Positions 36,301-43,663 of a DNA stretch of 64,000 nucleotides are shown here, in pieces. The notes beneath the pieces are model-generated. The model had not been told where the DNA came from and did no database searches. It worked only from the letters and a program-made list of their open reading frames with translations. Numbering within the stretch: position 1 is the stretch's first letter; each line of letters begins with the position of its first letter. The position numbers were made by a program, and so were the translations under genes. Source of the DNA: Metallyticus violacea (taxonomy: Eukaryota > Arthropoda > Insecta > Mantodea > Metallyticidae); the NCBI GenBank assembly GCA_030762175.1, contig CM060846.1, positions 306,376,512 through 306,440,511 of the forward strand. Direction: 5' to 3'.

Positions 36301-39300
36301 CTGATTCTTGCCCCTAAATTAATTCTCACAGCTACAAAATAATTTTTTCCAACCATTTGTCTAGATATCAAAACATTTTTGTTAAATGATATTGTTGAAG
36401 TAGTTTCTAATGCTATTAATCTGTATACTAAAGTTTTGTTAAGCATATAGCAAGCCATAGGAGATTACTAATTTCCATATAACTGATTTTTTTTCTAATG
36501 TGCATTATTTGACAAGTCCAGTTTTACTGGACAATACTTTTTCAAGAAAATGTGAACATGAAAATCCTTTTCAACTCTTTATCCTCTCCAGCTGATTCTT
36601 TCTTCTCCATTCTGTGTTTCTGCATTCTTAATTTGAGTTCTTATCTGATCTTGTTGCCTTACTGCAGTTCATTTTGGTCAGCAATCCTTTTGTTCTGTGG
36701 CAAAGTGCCTTAACTTCAGTTTTTTTCTCTGCACTCAGTGCATTTACATAATCTTGCATCCTTTTAGCAAATAATTTTGATGGGTATTAATATTATCTAA
36801 AAATTTAAAAAAAATGGGGAAAAAAGGTGTTAGATGTTCCAACTCTCAACGCTTAAAACAATGTCTTCTTTTACCTCTTCTTCTGCAATTTCATCCCATT
36901 TGCTTCATAGTGGTCCAGTATAGGGCAGAAATGTTCTTGCTTTTCTGGAGCTCCTTATCAAGTTTTCTGCAGTATAGTAGTGTTCACTGTCCACCTGCTG
37001 TTTGGTTCATTACAAAGTGTACATCTTTCTGACTTGTAGATGCTTATCTTGTGGAGGTGGGCAGCTGGGCAGTCATATTGTGTTGTGTTCTGAAAACTGC
37101 AGTTGATTCATATCTAGTACTATTTTTGTGTTTCTCCCAGTTCTGTTGGATGTTTTCCCATGGTTTGTTTGATGCTAGTATCTTTGATTTTCACTTTTGA
37201 TGTGCTTTCCAGCTTAATCTGTTATCTTATTGCTTTTTTGTCCTGTGCTTTTGTTGATCGAGATAGTTTGGTCCCCTTAGCTAGGAGGTCTATTATTTCA
37301 TTCCCATTATTCCACAATGTAAGGGGATCCACTGGAATGCTGTGGTTTTCTGAAGATTGTTCATTTTTTTAATGGTGTTTAACATCAGTTTTAACCACTG
37401 AGGCACCACAGGTGGTGGGCACTGCTGATACATGAGATGAAATTATATATTTGGATTTTTTTTTTTAAAGGGAGGAAACGTTCCAGGTCTAAGATTTTAG
37501 GGTACCTTCCAGGCATTTGCCATTTATGAGAACTGAGGAAAACCTGGAAAAACCCTCAGTCAGGAAGGGTGGTACTGGTGGGATTTGAACCCCAGACCTC
37601 CTGCTCATGAATCCACACCTTAATGACCTCGGCCACCCATGGGGGGCTGAGATTGTTCAACAATTTGATTTCTTGTGTAGTAGTTGTTATAACAATGTAT
37701 TAACAAATGCACTACTTCATGTAATGGTAAGAAAATCTGTGTGGTACATATACGTCATTAAAATTAACTTCAAATAATTTGTTACATATTTCTTTAAGTT
37801 ACAACAGTTTCCATTATATATCTACAAAGATAGGATGCCAAGATGTATAAATTATGTAAATAATAATCACTAGTGGCATTATAATATACCAAAAATATGT
37901 CTATATTAGACAGGAACTGTTTTCAGTATAACTGTTAAAAAATTCGATGAACTGATGTAATATATTTTCATATAAAGTTTATGATCAGTTTTCAACCTCA
38001 TCACTTATTTATCATGCATTATTTATATGTTCATTTAAAAGCAATTCCTTTATAGTTCCATAATTATTTACTCTATTTTGAGAGGAAAAACATATCGTAA
38101 GGATAACTTTACAAACTCTTTATAAATAAAATTGTCCATTTAGTATCCACCATTACACTTTAACTGTTTCCTAAGTTGACACCAGATGATGGTTACTAAT
38201 TCAATATTTTTACAATTACCAAACAGCAATATCAACAAATATACTGCCAACAGTATATACAATGCATTGTAGTTGTATTCATCCATGTTCACATTCATAT
38301 GAATTTCCAGCTTCTGATCTCTGGATAAACATTTTTTTATAGATATAAAATGTATGCTTTATATCTATATTTTGTGTTTTTGTTTTACTGATTTGTAAAA
38401 AAAAAATGGCTTGTTCTTTTTTAATTATGCTTGCCCTAGTTCTTTTAATTGAAAAATGTACAACACTGTTAAATGATTAAAAACAATTAAGAGCTAAATA
38501 TAGCAAGGAAACAAGAGAAAGCTCCAATGTCAATGGAACTAAAGCACTCCATGTTTATATGTTTTCATATTTGAATGTATATAATTGATGATCATATTAA
38601 TTAAATGCAATTTTTAATAAGAGTGCATGATCAGTGCTATCATATTAAATGGCATAGCCAGATCTTATCATTAGGTTATGCTCAAATCTTTTGTCACTCT
38701 TTGTTAAGTTTGTAAATATTATAATTGTACTTCTCACACAATGCAAAGTTGCACCACACAATACATAGGCAAAATTGATTAACACATTTTCATACTACAC
38801 AATTGTATTAACTAATGACAGTTTAAGTTTATATTAACAATGACTCACTATAGCTGTAATTGGAATTCTCACATTGCAACAAATAATAATAGCTCTTTAA
38901 CTGATAACTGTTATGACTTTTGAGATTTTGAATGCACAAGTTGGCCAGGTTGATTCATGTTGATCATACACTGCCATATGTCAGTGTTACCTATTCACAG
39001 GAAATGTAAACATTATGCAAGCTAAGCAATTCATTGGTTAGTTTAATTTTGGATTAAGTTATGATTATTGATATAAGCTTTAAGTCTAAAATCATTGCTA
39101 GTTAAACCTATGGTCATATTGTTCACATAGATATTTGTTTAAATATATTTGCAGGGTACAAAAAATATGTGCAAAAACTTATACATTGGCTTATTTTTAC
39201 AATATCTATTCAGTTCTGGTATAAAACTCGATGGGAATCAACACAGTAAAATGTATGCAATTTCTTTATATAAAACCTATTTTAAACCAGTTAAAACTTC

Positions 39301-42300
39301 TTTGCCATGGAAAAGTTTAAAATTCAAAAATGGTTAAAATATTCAAGACTCTTAAGAGTTTCACTTTTTAAATTGTTGAAATTCAGGACATATTTCGTGG
39401 CCTGTCGATCACATTGTCAACTGATACATGTTAGAGAGACAGGTAACAATATTATTTTACTGAGAGCTGTCCAATTTCCTAAAGAACTGAGCTAATGGGA
39501 GAACATTTTTATCAAGTAAAATGAACACAGACTTATAAACTTTGAAATTCCAGAAGCAAATAACACTCTGTATAAGTTCTTTTATTGACCACCAGAGCCC
39601 CTTACAGTTACCTGTCTCTCCAACTCCAGCATGTCGGTCCTGGTAGTGTAGTGGTTACCATTTTTGCCTCCTAAACCCAAGATCGCGGGTTCGAACCCGG
39701 CCAGAACCGATGGATTTTTTCGGGGCGTAAAAATCCTAAGTATGGCTTCCTTCGGAAGGGAAGTAAAGCTGTGGGTCCCGTGTCGTACATTTAAGGCATG
39801 AAAAAGAACCTCGAGCCTGAAAGAGAGGCCTCTGAGCAAAATTTGTCGGCCATTTCACACCCTGAGTTGAATGGGACGCTGATGACCTGAGATGTTAAAG
39901 CGTGTCCTTAAATAAATCAATCAATCAACTGCAGCATGACTCATTAGTCGTATCAGTTGACAATGAGATAGGAGAGTGAAATGCTGAAGAGTGTTGAATA
40001 TTTTAACCATTTTAGAATTTCAAACTTTCCCATGGTAAAGAAGTTTTAACTGGTTTAAAATAGGCATTATATAAAGAAATAATTCTGGTGTTTATTTATT
40101 TATTATTAACTATAGGCATATGCAAGTTTTTTTCAGCAATCTCCTCTATAATATCTATAAAAATATTGAAAAAAGTTTGATTTAACTTGCACTCTTTTCT
40201 TAAGCCTGTTATGTTCTGAACACATTTTGTTATACTATGCCTCTCATGTTTAATACAGAATTTATCGTCTTTACATATTCTTTACACAGCTCTTCTGAAT
40301 GACTGGCTTAATCCTTTTCTCATTAATTTTACCTATAATGTTTCCCTGTTAATAGCATCAAATGTTTTTTCAAAGTCAACAAAAATCATATATATCCTTC
40401 CTCTTTTATGACTCAGATATTTATATACCATTGACCTTATAATAAAAATATTGTCCACAGTTCTTCTTCCCCTTCAAAAGGCCAATTGAAATTCCAATAA
40501 TTTACCTTCTCTATCAGCCTAATCTACCTATCTTTATGCTAATATACCAGTATACACTTTTTTACAATTGCTGATGTTAAGGTAATAACTCTGAGTTTGT
40601 AGGGTTATTTCTATTTCCCTTAATCTTATAAATTGGTACCACTATTCCTGATTTAAAATTAACTAATTATAATGAATGATAGATCTGCACTGCATTTTAT
40701 GATGAATAATTTATTGTCCTGATTTGCATTTAGATGTGGTAAACACATGACAAAGTGCAGGAAATAAGTTCAAAGCTACAAATGTGTCATGGCTTTCAAA
40801 GAACTGAAAACTAAATAGCTTACTTTTTAAAAAAAATTGTCAATGCATGCCATAATATTAATAAATTGCAGTTCAGTACAGTAATCCTTCATAAAATATA
40901 TCTAATGTAGCTCTTAAAAAACTTATCACTTCCACAAAGACCTACACTGACAATGCATTACTTGTGGTAAAATTCAGATGCATCATGTTTGTATCTATGA
41001 CTCTGCCATCGGTATAGGTTTATAATTGACTGGCTATCAAAATGTCGCATCATGACACTGATACATATCAATGCCTGTTTCCGTAATGAAGTATTGGAAA
41101 CCACTCACTCCTACTTTCAAAATACCCAAAGAACAATTATGTCAAACATTTATTAGGTTCCACAGTAAAAGACGCCATACAACTGAAAATATATCAGGAA
41201 TTTACAAAATGAAATGTACAGATTGTAATAAAAAATATATAGGATAAACAAAGAGAAATTTGGAAATTTTGAGAAAGGAACCCTAGGAATATTATTTTTA
41301 AACAAGTTGATTAATCAGCAGGGGCAGCTCACTTTTGGACCCAAAAATCATGAAACTAAACCAGAGGCTAAGCTGCTGAAAAAGCTTTACAACTGAATAG
41401 AACTATCTACTTGGGAAAAAATTTCATCCTGAAAAATAGAAAAAACTTAATGAATGTTGATGTCCCATCCAAGGATGAACTCAGCAAGTTCCTGTTTGAA
41501 CCATCAGAGACAACCACAGAAGCACCTTGGGATCCAGCCACCACATTGAGTAGTCAGTCAACAGCTGATATTGAGAGCAATTTTCTACAAAACACATCCT
41601 AATGTTTTATAAGTGGAATTAGTGTGATCATATTAAGTAAATTCTAATAGAGTAGAAAAAGTGCTTAAATATTTGCACAGAATACTAATACTAGACAGGA
41701 ATAATATGATAAGGAAATGCTTAATTATGTAGGAAAAGAGGAAAGGAAGTGCAGTTGGATACAAAATTTCTTGGAATGAAAGATATATGGTGTCTTAGTG
41801 AATGTTATGTTGAGGCATTTTCGAAAGCAAAAGAAAGAATTGAAGATATTGAAAGAAAATATATTAGTACTTAGAGGGAGAAAAGTTCCCTACAGCTGTA
41901 CAGAGAATTGAAAACAAGATTGGGGAAGAGGAAAATATGTGGATATATGTAATAAATTAGTAAGAAATGGACTGGCATGGGCAAGAACAGTTTAAGAAAA
42001 GATAGCAGTTTAGATGAATGGGAGGATAGCAAGGTATACACTGTTTATTAGATGTACAGAAATTATGTTTTGGAGAGAGGGAATATGGAAGAAAGCAGGG
42101 ATAATTTACCACCAGAAATAATAATAGAATATTAAATAGAATAAAAGAGGAAAATATTAAAAAGATATGAAAATATCTAGGAAGATTGAAAAAAATTGGA
42201 TGAGGAAGGTTTGAATAGCAGGAAAAAGGAAAGAGTAGCTGATACTGTATAATATTTAATAACAAATGGAGTTGCTGTAGATAATCTCTAAACACCAATA

Positions 42301-43663
42301 ATCAAGATGTTAGGTGAAATGAGATTGTGTAGGTTAAGCAACTCAATATTGATTTAAGAATGTGAGCTTGTAGATGTATATAGGATTTTTTACAATTGTT
42401 TTACATTATTCAATTGAATAATTATGTACTCTCTTTTGGATTGAGATGGCGTGACTTTATTCTGGATTCTGAAGAGGAGGATCTCTCCAGATCTATGATG
42501 GAGTCGGGGGCTTTCAAGACTAGCTGAAGACCAGCCCCATTAACAGTAGAATAGTTTTATTTGTTTATGTTTCATAGTAATCAGAAAACACTTACGATTT
42601 TCAATCATGGTGCATTATTATTCACTGTGTATAAGATCTAAGAAAAACTTAAAATTGCTTTTAATAAATTTTGAATTAGTAAAGTAATGTCTTAAGAATA
42701 ATTGGCAATTTATTAAAATGTTTCAGAATTTGTTTAAATTATATATTCTTTATTAATTGTTTGAATAAGCATAATATTGTATATATTTACTGGGCCAAGA
42801 ATTTGTAGATTTATCAAGTTAATTGTTATTGGACTCATAACTTCCAGAAGCTTGTGAAGGAAACGTTTGAGAAAAGAGCAAAAGACTGTTAGATTGATAA
42901 CTGGAGAATCTTTACCGGGCTAGCCAGGTTTAGGAATAATTACAGCATGTTTCCAGTTCATAGGAAATTAACATACATGATGAATCACATTGTATATGTA
43001 AGTTAATGCCTAGTTGGTAATATCCATCTTGCAGGTGCTTAAGGCTCATTTTTTTTCCTACTAAAATCAGCTGAGAATTAAAAGTACCAAATCTCTCTAG
43101 GGAGAACCTCAAGAACTTCAAACCCCAAAATCCTTCTTACACTTATTTGCTGTATTATTTTCAAAACTAAAATAGTCGCAAATTAGATAGTAAATTTAAA
43201 GGAAATTTATGGTTGAGAAAATAGGAGTAAATAGTGTATATGCTTTCTGTGACATGTGATCAATAAGTTATATTTTCCTCAAACAGGTCTGGCATTTTTT
43301 ATCTACTGTGGCATGTCAAATCCTGATGAAGCTAGCTTCTATGATCAAGTGGCTAAACATGCCAATGAGCTGGCCTTAGTTGGAGCATTCCAGCGCAACC
43401 CTATATCAGAAAATAGATTGCTTAGAATACAAAAGCTAAGTGATGAAGGATTATTACGAAGATTTAGCATTGGGATAGCATCATTTATGTGGATCAGCAA
43501 TAATGAGAAAACATCTGGGCTGTATGCAGCTCAATGTCAATATCTACAGCCTAAAATATTAAACTTTCACAAGCATATACTTGATGTTGGGTGTTTTGGT
43601 AAGTGGTGCATGCTCGAAAAGGACATGCAAAATTATGATATCAATGCAGCAGAATTTAAGTAA
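18260..43663 (+). CDS. TIMM29: TIM22 complex subunit Tim29 (three exons, two TE-filled introns)
   Basis: Joining 18260-18365, 22608-22709 and 43287-43663 gives 585 nt and 194 residues with no stop. The protein matches metazoan Tim29. A helix with DYQETVTETFEEARKKP lies just before one transmembrane segment (about residues 64-79, FMGYIGGLAFFIYCGM). The conserved C-terminal block has QCQYLQPK (152-159), ILDVGCFGKW (167-176) and NYDIN (185-189); human counterparts include CRYLQPRW, VLDVGFVGRWW and DCDIN. In the family, Tim29 is an inner-membrane protein that stabilises the TIM22 translocase, which inserts carrier proteins, and contacts the TOM complex. Human Tim29 is about 260 residues; this one ends soon after the NYDIN block, so the C-terminal tail is short. 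Introns are 4242 and 20577 bp, both phase 1. It appears intact. Confidence 0.9.
18366..19600 (+). other. TIMM29 intron 1, first part: no element recognised
   Basis: AT-rich intronic sequence. Two similar stretches near 18600-18710 and 18760-18880 share blocks such as ..GAAATTAGGATATT.. / ..GAAATTAAAATATT.. and ..CTTT.TG..AA.GTTTGCACTTCTGT... They look like a diverged duplication about 160 bp apart. Confidence 0.45.
19611..19889 (+). repeat. SINE family B in TIMM29 intron 1
   Basis: The tRNA-like head (CCATGGGTGGCCAAGGTCATTAAG.., B box GGTTTGATTCCCACC) has the long-arm look of a Ser/Leu-type tRNA. The body (TTTTCTAG.. GGCAAATGC.GG..GTACC.TAAACTTAGGCC) and 3' end (CTGTGaTGCCTCAGTAGT..ACTATTAAAA) are conserved. 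It is flanked by TGCAAAAAG (19602-19610 and 19890-19898). Confidence 0.9.
19900..20930 (+). other. TIMM29 intron 1: unassigned, possible LINE scraps
   Basis: Near 19970-20060 the text resembles LINE-type sequence seen elsewhere in the window (..CAGTATTGAGCCTTGTGGTATTCC..), read on the - strand as an RT ..QG-like motif. The evidence is too weak to call. Confidence 0.25.
20933..21235 (-). pseudogene. C-terminal domain of a transposon-like protein (remnant)
   Basis: The 100-codon - strand frame has GFLACSNKGNWWIECVLPDE, then IIFLHPRKPSLHYAYTSLSD and a final IPRHSVLMHVDL. A G.(V/L)A..(Y/N)..WW......D..... .FLHP.GPS.....P..D..(W/Y)(V/I)P...(I/V)L pattern is common at the end of uncharacterised transposon-borne proteins in insects. 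The assignment is by that pattern only. The rest of the protein was not found nearby. Confidence 0.35.
21377..21657 (+). repeat. SINE family B in TIMM29 intron 1
   Basis: It has the head GCTATGGGTGGCAGAAGTCGTTAAGGC with B box GGGTTCGATTCCCA, then body and 3' end as in the other B copies. A clear target-site duplication was not found; ends are set by similarity. Confidence 0.85.
21660..22580 (+). other. TIMM29 intron 1, last part: no element recognised
   Basis: AT-rich sequence without conserved domains. It ends in an 18-T tract (22581-22598) that forms the polypyrimidine tract of the exon 2 acceptor. Confidence 0.45.
22608..22709 (+). CDS. TIMM29: TIMM29 exon 2
   Basis: The acceptor is an 18-T tract followed by CCATTTTAG; the donor is TTGGTG|GTAAGTAT. 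Of the three frames only the one that joins exon 1 (phase 1) is open. It encodes LYWKNVLIDYQETVTETFEE and then ARKKPKKFMGYIG. This covers the pre-membrane helix and the start of the transmembrane segment of Tim29. The exon is 102 nt with phase 1 at both ends. Confidence 0.9.
23095..23200 (+). pseudogene. mariner transposase N-terminus fragment
   Basis: The + strand reads MEYPAVIKFFRKEG and, after a shift, EEGLTPNEIKQ*LDEV. This is the start of the helix-turn-helix region of mariner transposases (ME..AVIKFF..EG.TP.EI..RL..VY). Only about 100 bp is recognisable; the rest is lost. Confidence 0.6.
23450..24700 (-). mobile_element. DDE transposon fossil (Tc1/mariner-type transposase)
   Basis: On the - strand near 24050-23710 the broken reading contains FRKWFEEQLLLHIAPTLFIA, MDNASIHS, then TNIRKMDIIAWLSRKNIPHS and ELLQLVKINKSGYKTHKID. 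This is the second catalytic block (..MDNA.YHS..) and following helix of DDE transposases related to Tc1/mariner that are common in insects. A basic N-terminal part near 24650-24500 and an acidic tail near 23490 (ESEDNESD) fit the same protein. No terminal repeats were identified. Confidence 0.6.
24918..25208 (+). repeat. SINE family C (tRNA-derived)
   Basis: This is a third family. The head is GCACAATGGCTAAGTGG..TTAG with A box TGGCTAAGTGG and B box GGGTTCAATCCC. The body contains CAGATTTTCTCCAGATACTCC and ..TTGCAGAAAGCAATGGGAAACTAC... It is flanked by ACTGACTTGCAT / ACTGACTTGTAT (24906-24917 and 25209-25220). Only one copy is in the window. Confidence 0.75.
25221..26209 (+). other. TIMM29 intron 2: no element recognised
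   Basis: No domain, SINE head or long inverted repeat seen. Confidence 0.4.
26210..26509 (+). repeat. SINE family A in TIMM29 intron 2
   Basis: Full length: head TCGGTCCTGGTGGAGTAGTGG, B box GGGTTCAAAcaC, body, and 3' hairpin region ending AAAGAGCATCC. A diverged duplication around GATGGGCA / GGTGGGCA flanks it. A G run follows the tail. Confidence 0.88.
26510..27060 (+). other. TIMM29 intron 2: unassigned AT-rich
   Basis: It includes a short (TA)n run near 26813-26826. On the - strand, 27020-26880 resembles the C-terminal region of a CR1-type LINE (..YNKLPNDLK-like, read from TTACCCAATGATTTAAAG), but it is too short to call firmly. Confidence 0.3.
27061..27385 (-). mobile_element. Penelope-like element family 2: inverted 3' terminal piece (outer part)
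   Basis: This matches, in inverse orientation, the 3' end of the family 2 element at 31130-31445. On the - strand it reads the end of the GIY-YIG protein (..LNIWERIYIKKHEHNLMNFD type), the hammerhead-like motif and ..CATATGTCCTGAGTAAAATC. It is separated from its other half (29209-29510) by the inserted family 1 elements. Confidence 0.75.
27153..27189 (-). ncRNA. decayed hammerhead-like motif (Penelope family 2)
   Basis: On the - strand CTGATGA (27189-27183) is followed by a helix II position that has lost pairing (GTGG against CAAC) and then AAAACATATGTC in place of GAAACATATGTC. It is the mutated partner of the better copy at 31321-31357. Confidence 0.45.
27386..28163 (-). mobile_element. 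Penelope-like element family 1, inverted arm
   Basis: On the - strand: LNIPLNKEE, YRYVIETALNNGFSSSLVDK, the basic linker, then (after a frameshift near 27817) CLQCDQIYIGKTIRNLETRT with the GIY-YIG endonuclease hallmark (here IYIGKT plus CxxC). It ends ..NFDIPPMDFLF and a Ser/Pro-rich tail. It is nearly identical, in inverse orientation, to 28432-29208. Head-to-head inverted partial copies are typical of Penelope-like elements. In the family, the RT plus GIY-YIG protein mobilises the element. Confidence 0.85.
27444..27483 (-). ncRNA. hammerhead-like motif (Penelope family 1, inverted arm)
   Basis: On the - strand CTGAAGATGAGAGC..GCTCTTGAAACATCTTC. The helix II arms GAGAGC and GCTCTT pair and are followed by GAAAC. 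The loop differs from the + arm copy while the stem is kept. The catalytic box is not the textbook CTGATGA. Confidence 0.4.
28164..29208 (+). mobile_element. Penelope-like element family 1, 5'-truncated copy
   Basis: The copy starts near the RT catalytic region (..AIV.KKNKEDALKLLNLQD). It continues ELEENGYLLFLNLKIYRR, NYSFNPKPHQHAIINSLVHR and NIPLNKEE, stops, then the frame at 28603-29139 with KKSGVYRIDCLQCDQIYIGK, ETRTKE, ADHFWTYNHNIAGEAKLLKA, the SPAEDESECS end and a stop. The GIY-YIG core is intact in this frame. The RT fingers and palm are missing. Together with the inverted arm it forms a palindrome with about 778-bp arms and a 268-bp centre. Confidence 0.85.
29114..29148 (+). ncRNA. hammerhead-like motif (Penelope family 1)
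   Basis: CTGAAGATGAGAGC, loop GAAT, GCTCTTGAAACATGTTC. The helix II pair GAGAGC/GCTCTT and the GAAAC-N4-UUC part are in place. The first box is CTGA-AGATGA rather than CTGATGA. The motif overlaps the C-terminal codons and stop of the GIY-YIG frame. Confidence 0.45.
29209..29510 (-). mobile_element. Penelope-like element family 2: inverted 3' piece (inner part)
   Basis: The - strand frame at 29479-29099 reads KEEKSGIYQINCKDCEKIYA, GKTKRNIGIRLKEHWRNFRY and AAHFWNENHEIEKGIKLLKA. This is the GIY-YIG domain of family 2. It is the other half of the inverted copy begun at 27061-27385. A shared TTATTAAAAGCTGT at both borders of the intruding family 1 pair looks like its target-site duplication. Confidence 0.8.
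29853..29906 (+). repeat. direct repeat flanking a 42-bp in-frame insertion in the PLE RT
   Basis: ATGAGGCCAATT occurs at 29853-29864 and 29895-29906, 42 bp (14 codons) apart. The protein reads SMRPIC..VMRPIINN, where relatives have a single MRPI before the NIN.P.Y motif. Confidence 0.85.
31321..31357 (+). ncRNA. hammerhead ribozyme-like motif (Penelope family 2)
   Basis: CTGATGA (31321-31327), then the pairing arms GTGG/CCAC around an A/T-rich loop, then GAAACATATGTC. GAAAC plus ATAT plus GTC forms the minimal two-pair helix III with an ATAT loop, and C31357 would be the cleavage-site base. Hammerheads are known in the terminal repeats of Penelope-like elements. Here there is one extra base between CTGATGA and helix II, and helix I pairs poorly at its first position (A opposite C), so activity is doubtful. 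Confidence 0.6.
31446..32755 (+). other. TIMM29 intron 2: no element recognised
   Basis: AT-rich. A vague tRNA-like B box (AGGTTCAATTCTTGC) near 31716 may be a worn SINE head, but body and tail are not recognisable. Confidence 0.35.
32760..32797. repeat. perfect 17-bp inverted repeat with two octamer motifs
   Basis: ATATGCAAATACTTGCA, loop TATT, then the exact reverse complement. Each arm contains ATGCAAAT, the octamer recognised by POU-domain factors. It is located in TIMM29 intron 2. Confidence 0.9.
32800..33085 (+). other. TIMM29 intron 2: nothing recognised
   Basis: AT-rich sequence only. Confidence 0.35.
33086..33570 (-). pseudogene. transposon protein fragment (FFATSHSKG..GG motif)
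   Basis: On the - strand near 33560-33430: HELHNDLKEIDWSFFATSHS, KGPVDVIGGTVKRFDW, KPWFTE. The pattern W.FFA.SHGKG.VDG.GG.VKR is common in uncharacterised transposase-like proteins of insects. The superfamily is not certain. Further fragments can be guessed up to about 34150 (33720-34150) but without clear motifs. Confidence 0.45.
33653..33706 (+). repeat. ultrashort SINE family B copy (3' end only)
   Basis: Fifty-four bases: GATCGCCTGTGGTGCCCCTG..ACGGGCGTTAAACACTATTC, then ATTCAT. The perfect 13-bp duplication TATAATGGTCAGG flanks it (33640-33652 and 33707-33719). Confidence 0.88.
33720..34739 (+). other. TIMM29 intron 2: unassigned, possible transposon remnants
   Basis: Continuation of sequence that may belong to the - strand transposase fossil at 33086-33570. 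Nothing decisive. Confidence 0.3.
34740..35925 (+). repeat. possible solo LTR carrying a SINE
   Basis: Starts TGTAACACCTTCGC (34740), contains a SINE A copy and a TATA-like AGTATAAAACGAGC at about 35529, and ends near TTTTACACTCA (35920). TG..CA-like ends and a TATA box are the only grounds. No target-site duplication or second copy was found. Confidence 0.2.
34885..35188 (+). repeat. SINE family A
   Basis: Complete copy: GTCGGTCCCTGTGGTGTAGTGG.. head, B box GGGTTCGATCCCGGC, full body, AAAGAGCGTCCATAAA and an A-rich tail of about 30 bp. The sequence is close to the consensus, so it looks younger than most copies here. Confidence 0.92.
35926..36829 (+). other. TIMM29 intron 2: nothing recognised
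   Basis: No SINE, domain or inverted repeat recognised. Confidence 0.35.
36830..37363 (-). pseudogene. LINE RNase H and C-terminal region (I/R1-like)
   Basis: On the - strand: IPVDPLTLWNNGNEMIDLLAKG resembles the last block of an RNase H domain (..SH.GI.GNE.AD.LAK.G). Later comes HLHKISIYKSERCTLCNEPN, the C-terminal HL..IGI.....C.LC motif of RNase H-bearing LINEs and their relatives. Stops are frequent. It is cut at 37364 by a SINE. Confidence 0.6.
37364..37649 (-). repeat. SINE family B
   Basis: Full-length copy in reverse. On the + strand it starts with the A-tail complement TTTTTTTAATGGTGTTTAACATC.. and ends with the head complement GACCTCGGCCACCCATGG. It is flanked by AGATTGTTCA (37354-37363 and 37650-37659). 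It interrupts the RNase H LINE fragment. Confidence 0.9.
37660..39254 (+). other. TIMM29 intron 2: AT-rich, nothing recognised
   Basis: Long AT-rich stretch without open frames of note, SINE heads or obvious inverted repeats. The last part (39130-39254) probably already belongs to the foldback element that follows. Confidence 0.4.
39255..40090. mobile_element. foldback Penelope-like element with a SINE inside
   Basis: The left arm (39255-39448) is repeated in inverse orientation on the right (39606-39633 continued at 39927-40090). Shared blocks include CCTATTTTAAACCAGTTAAA, ATGGTTAAAATATTCAA, CATTGTCAACTGATAC and GAGAGACAGGTAAC. Between the arms lies a Penelope C-terminal remnant on the + strand (..EHRLINFEIPEANNTLYKFF, 39515-39585). 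The SINE A copy at 39634-39926 sits in the right arm. Inverted terminal repeats around a 3' fragment fit Penelope-element structure. Confidence 0.65.
39634..39926 (+). repeat. SINE family A inside the foldback element
   Basis: Nearly full length, with head TCGGTCCTGGTAGTGTAG.. and B box GGGTTCGAACCCGGC. The duplication AACTCCAGCATG / AACTGCAGCATG flanks it (39622-39633 and 39927-39938). Confidence 0.92.
40091..40690 (-). pseudogene. LINE reverse-transcriptase fragment
   Basis: On the - strand near 40450-40340: NIFIIRSMVYKYLSHKRGRI, YMIFVDFEKTFDAINRE. This is RT motif A of LINEs with the (Q).IF.LR.....YL...G..Y..FVDFEKAFD pattern (RTE-like or related). Downstream parts (40330-40100) read as ..KECKLNQTFFNIFIDIIEE, like the L.QG...SP.LFN.F..D...EI motif. 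Confidence 0.6.
40691..41110 (+). other. TIMM29 intron 2: nothing certain
   Basis: AT-rich. Its 3' part may belong to the Penelope-like element that becomes readable from about 41110. Confidence 0.3.
41110..41640 (+). mobile_element. Penelope-like element family 3, 3' fragment (GIY-YIG)
   Basis: On the + strand: ENISGIYKMKCTDCNKKYIG, then a stop in place of the next codon, TKRNLEI. Later comes the frame 41411-41602 (..KNFILKNRKNLMNVDVPSKD), with an end rich in P/S/T and STADIESNFLQNTS before the stop. It matches 45720-46200 closely. The RT part is missing. Confidence 0.75.
41565..41598 (+). ncRNA. decayed hammerhead-like motif (Penelope family 3)
   Basis: CTGATATTGAGAGC, AATT, TTCTACAAAACACATCC. 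It is the same position as the motif in the family 3 copy at 46132-46166 but with helix II pairing and GAAA lost. Confidence 0.35.
41641..42815 (+). other. TIMM29 intron 2: possible LINE C-terminal scraps
   Basis: Between about 41750 and 42100 the + strand reads SLQLYRELKTRLGK and LVRNGLAWAR, vaguely like the C-terminus of R1-type LINEs. It is purine-rich and without firm motifs. Otherwise nothing recognised. Confidence 0.25.
42816..43130 (-). pseudogene. LINE RT N-terminal motif fragment
   Basis: On the - strand near 42960-42820: NWKHAVIIPKPG, then PGKDSPVINLTVFCSFLKRF and LHKLLEVMSP. This follows the W..A..IPI.KPGK....NYRPI.LL....K..E pattern at the start of LINE RT domains. It lies only about 150 bp before TIMM29 exon 3. 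Confidence 0.6.
43287..43663 (+). CDS. TIMM29: TIMM29 exon 3 (last coding exon)
   Basis: The acceptor is TTATATTTTCCTCAAACAG|GT. The open frame enters in phase 1 and runs 124 codons to TAA at 43661-43663. It carries the rest of the membrane segment, a helical middle (residues about 82-130) and the conserved C-terminal block of Tim29. A GTAAGT at 43599-43604 looks like a donor, but the conserved residues GKW..NYDIN are encoded after it, so the exon is taken to the stop. No clear AATAAA was found close downstream. Confidence 0.9.

Noticed and set aside
41957..42298. 113-codon - strand frame
   Set aside because: Purine-rich DNA on the + strand gives a Phe/Leu-rich artificial frame; no motif recognised.
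43599..43604. GTAAGT as the end of TIMM29 exon 3
   Set aside because: The Tim29-conserved residues GKW and NYDIN are encoded after it in the same frame, so the exon most likely continues to the stop; kept only as a possible alternative.
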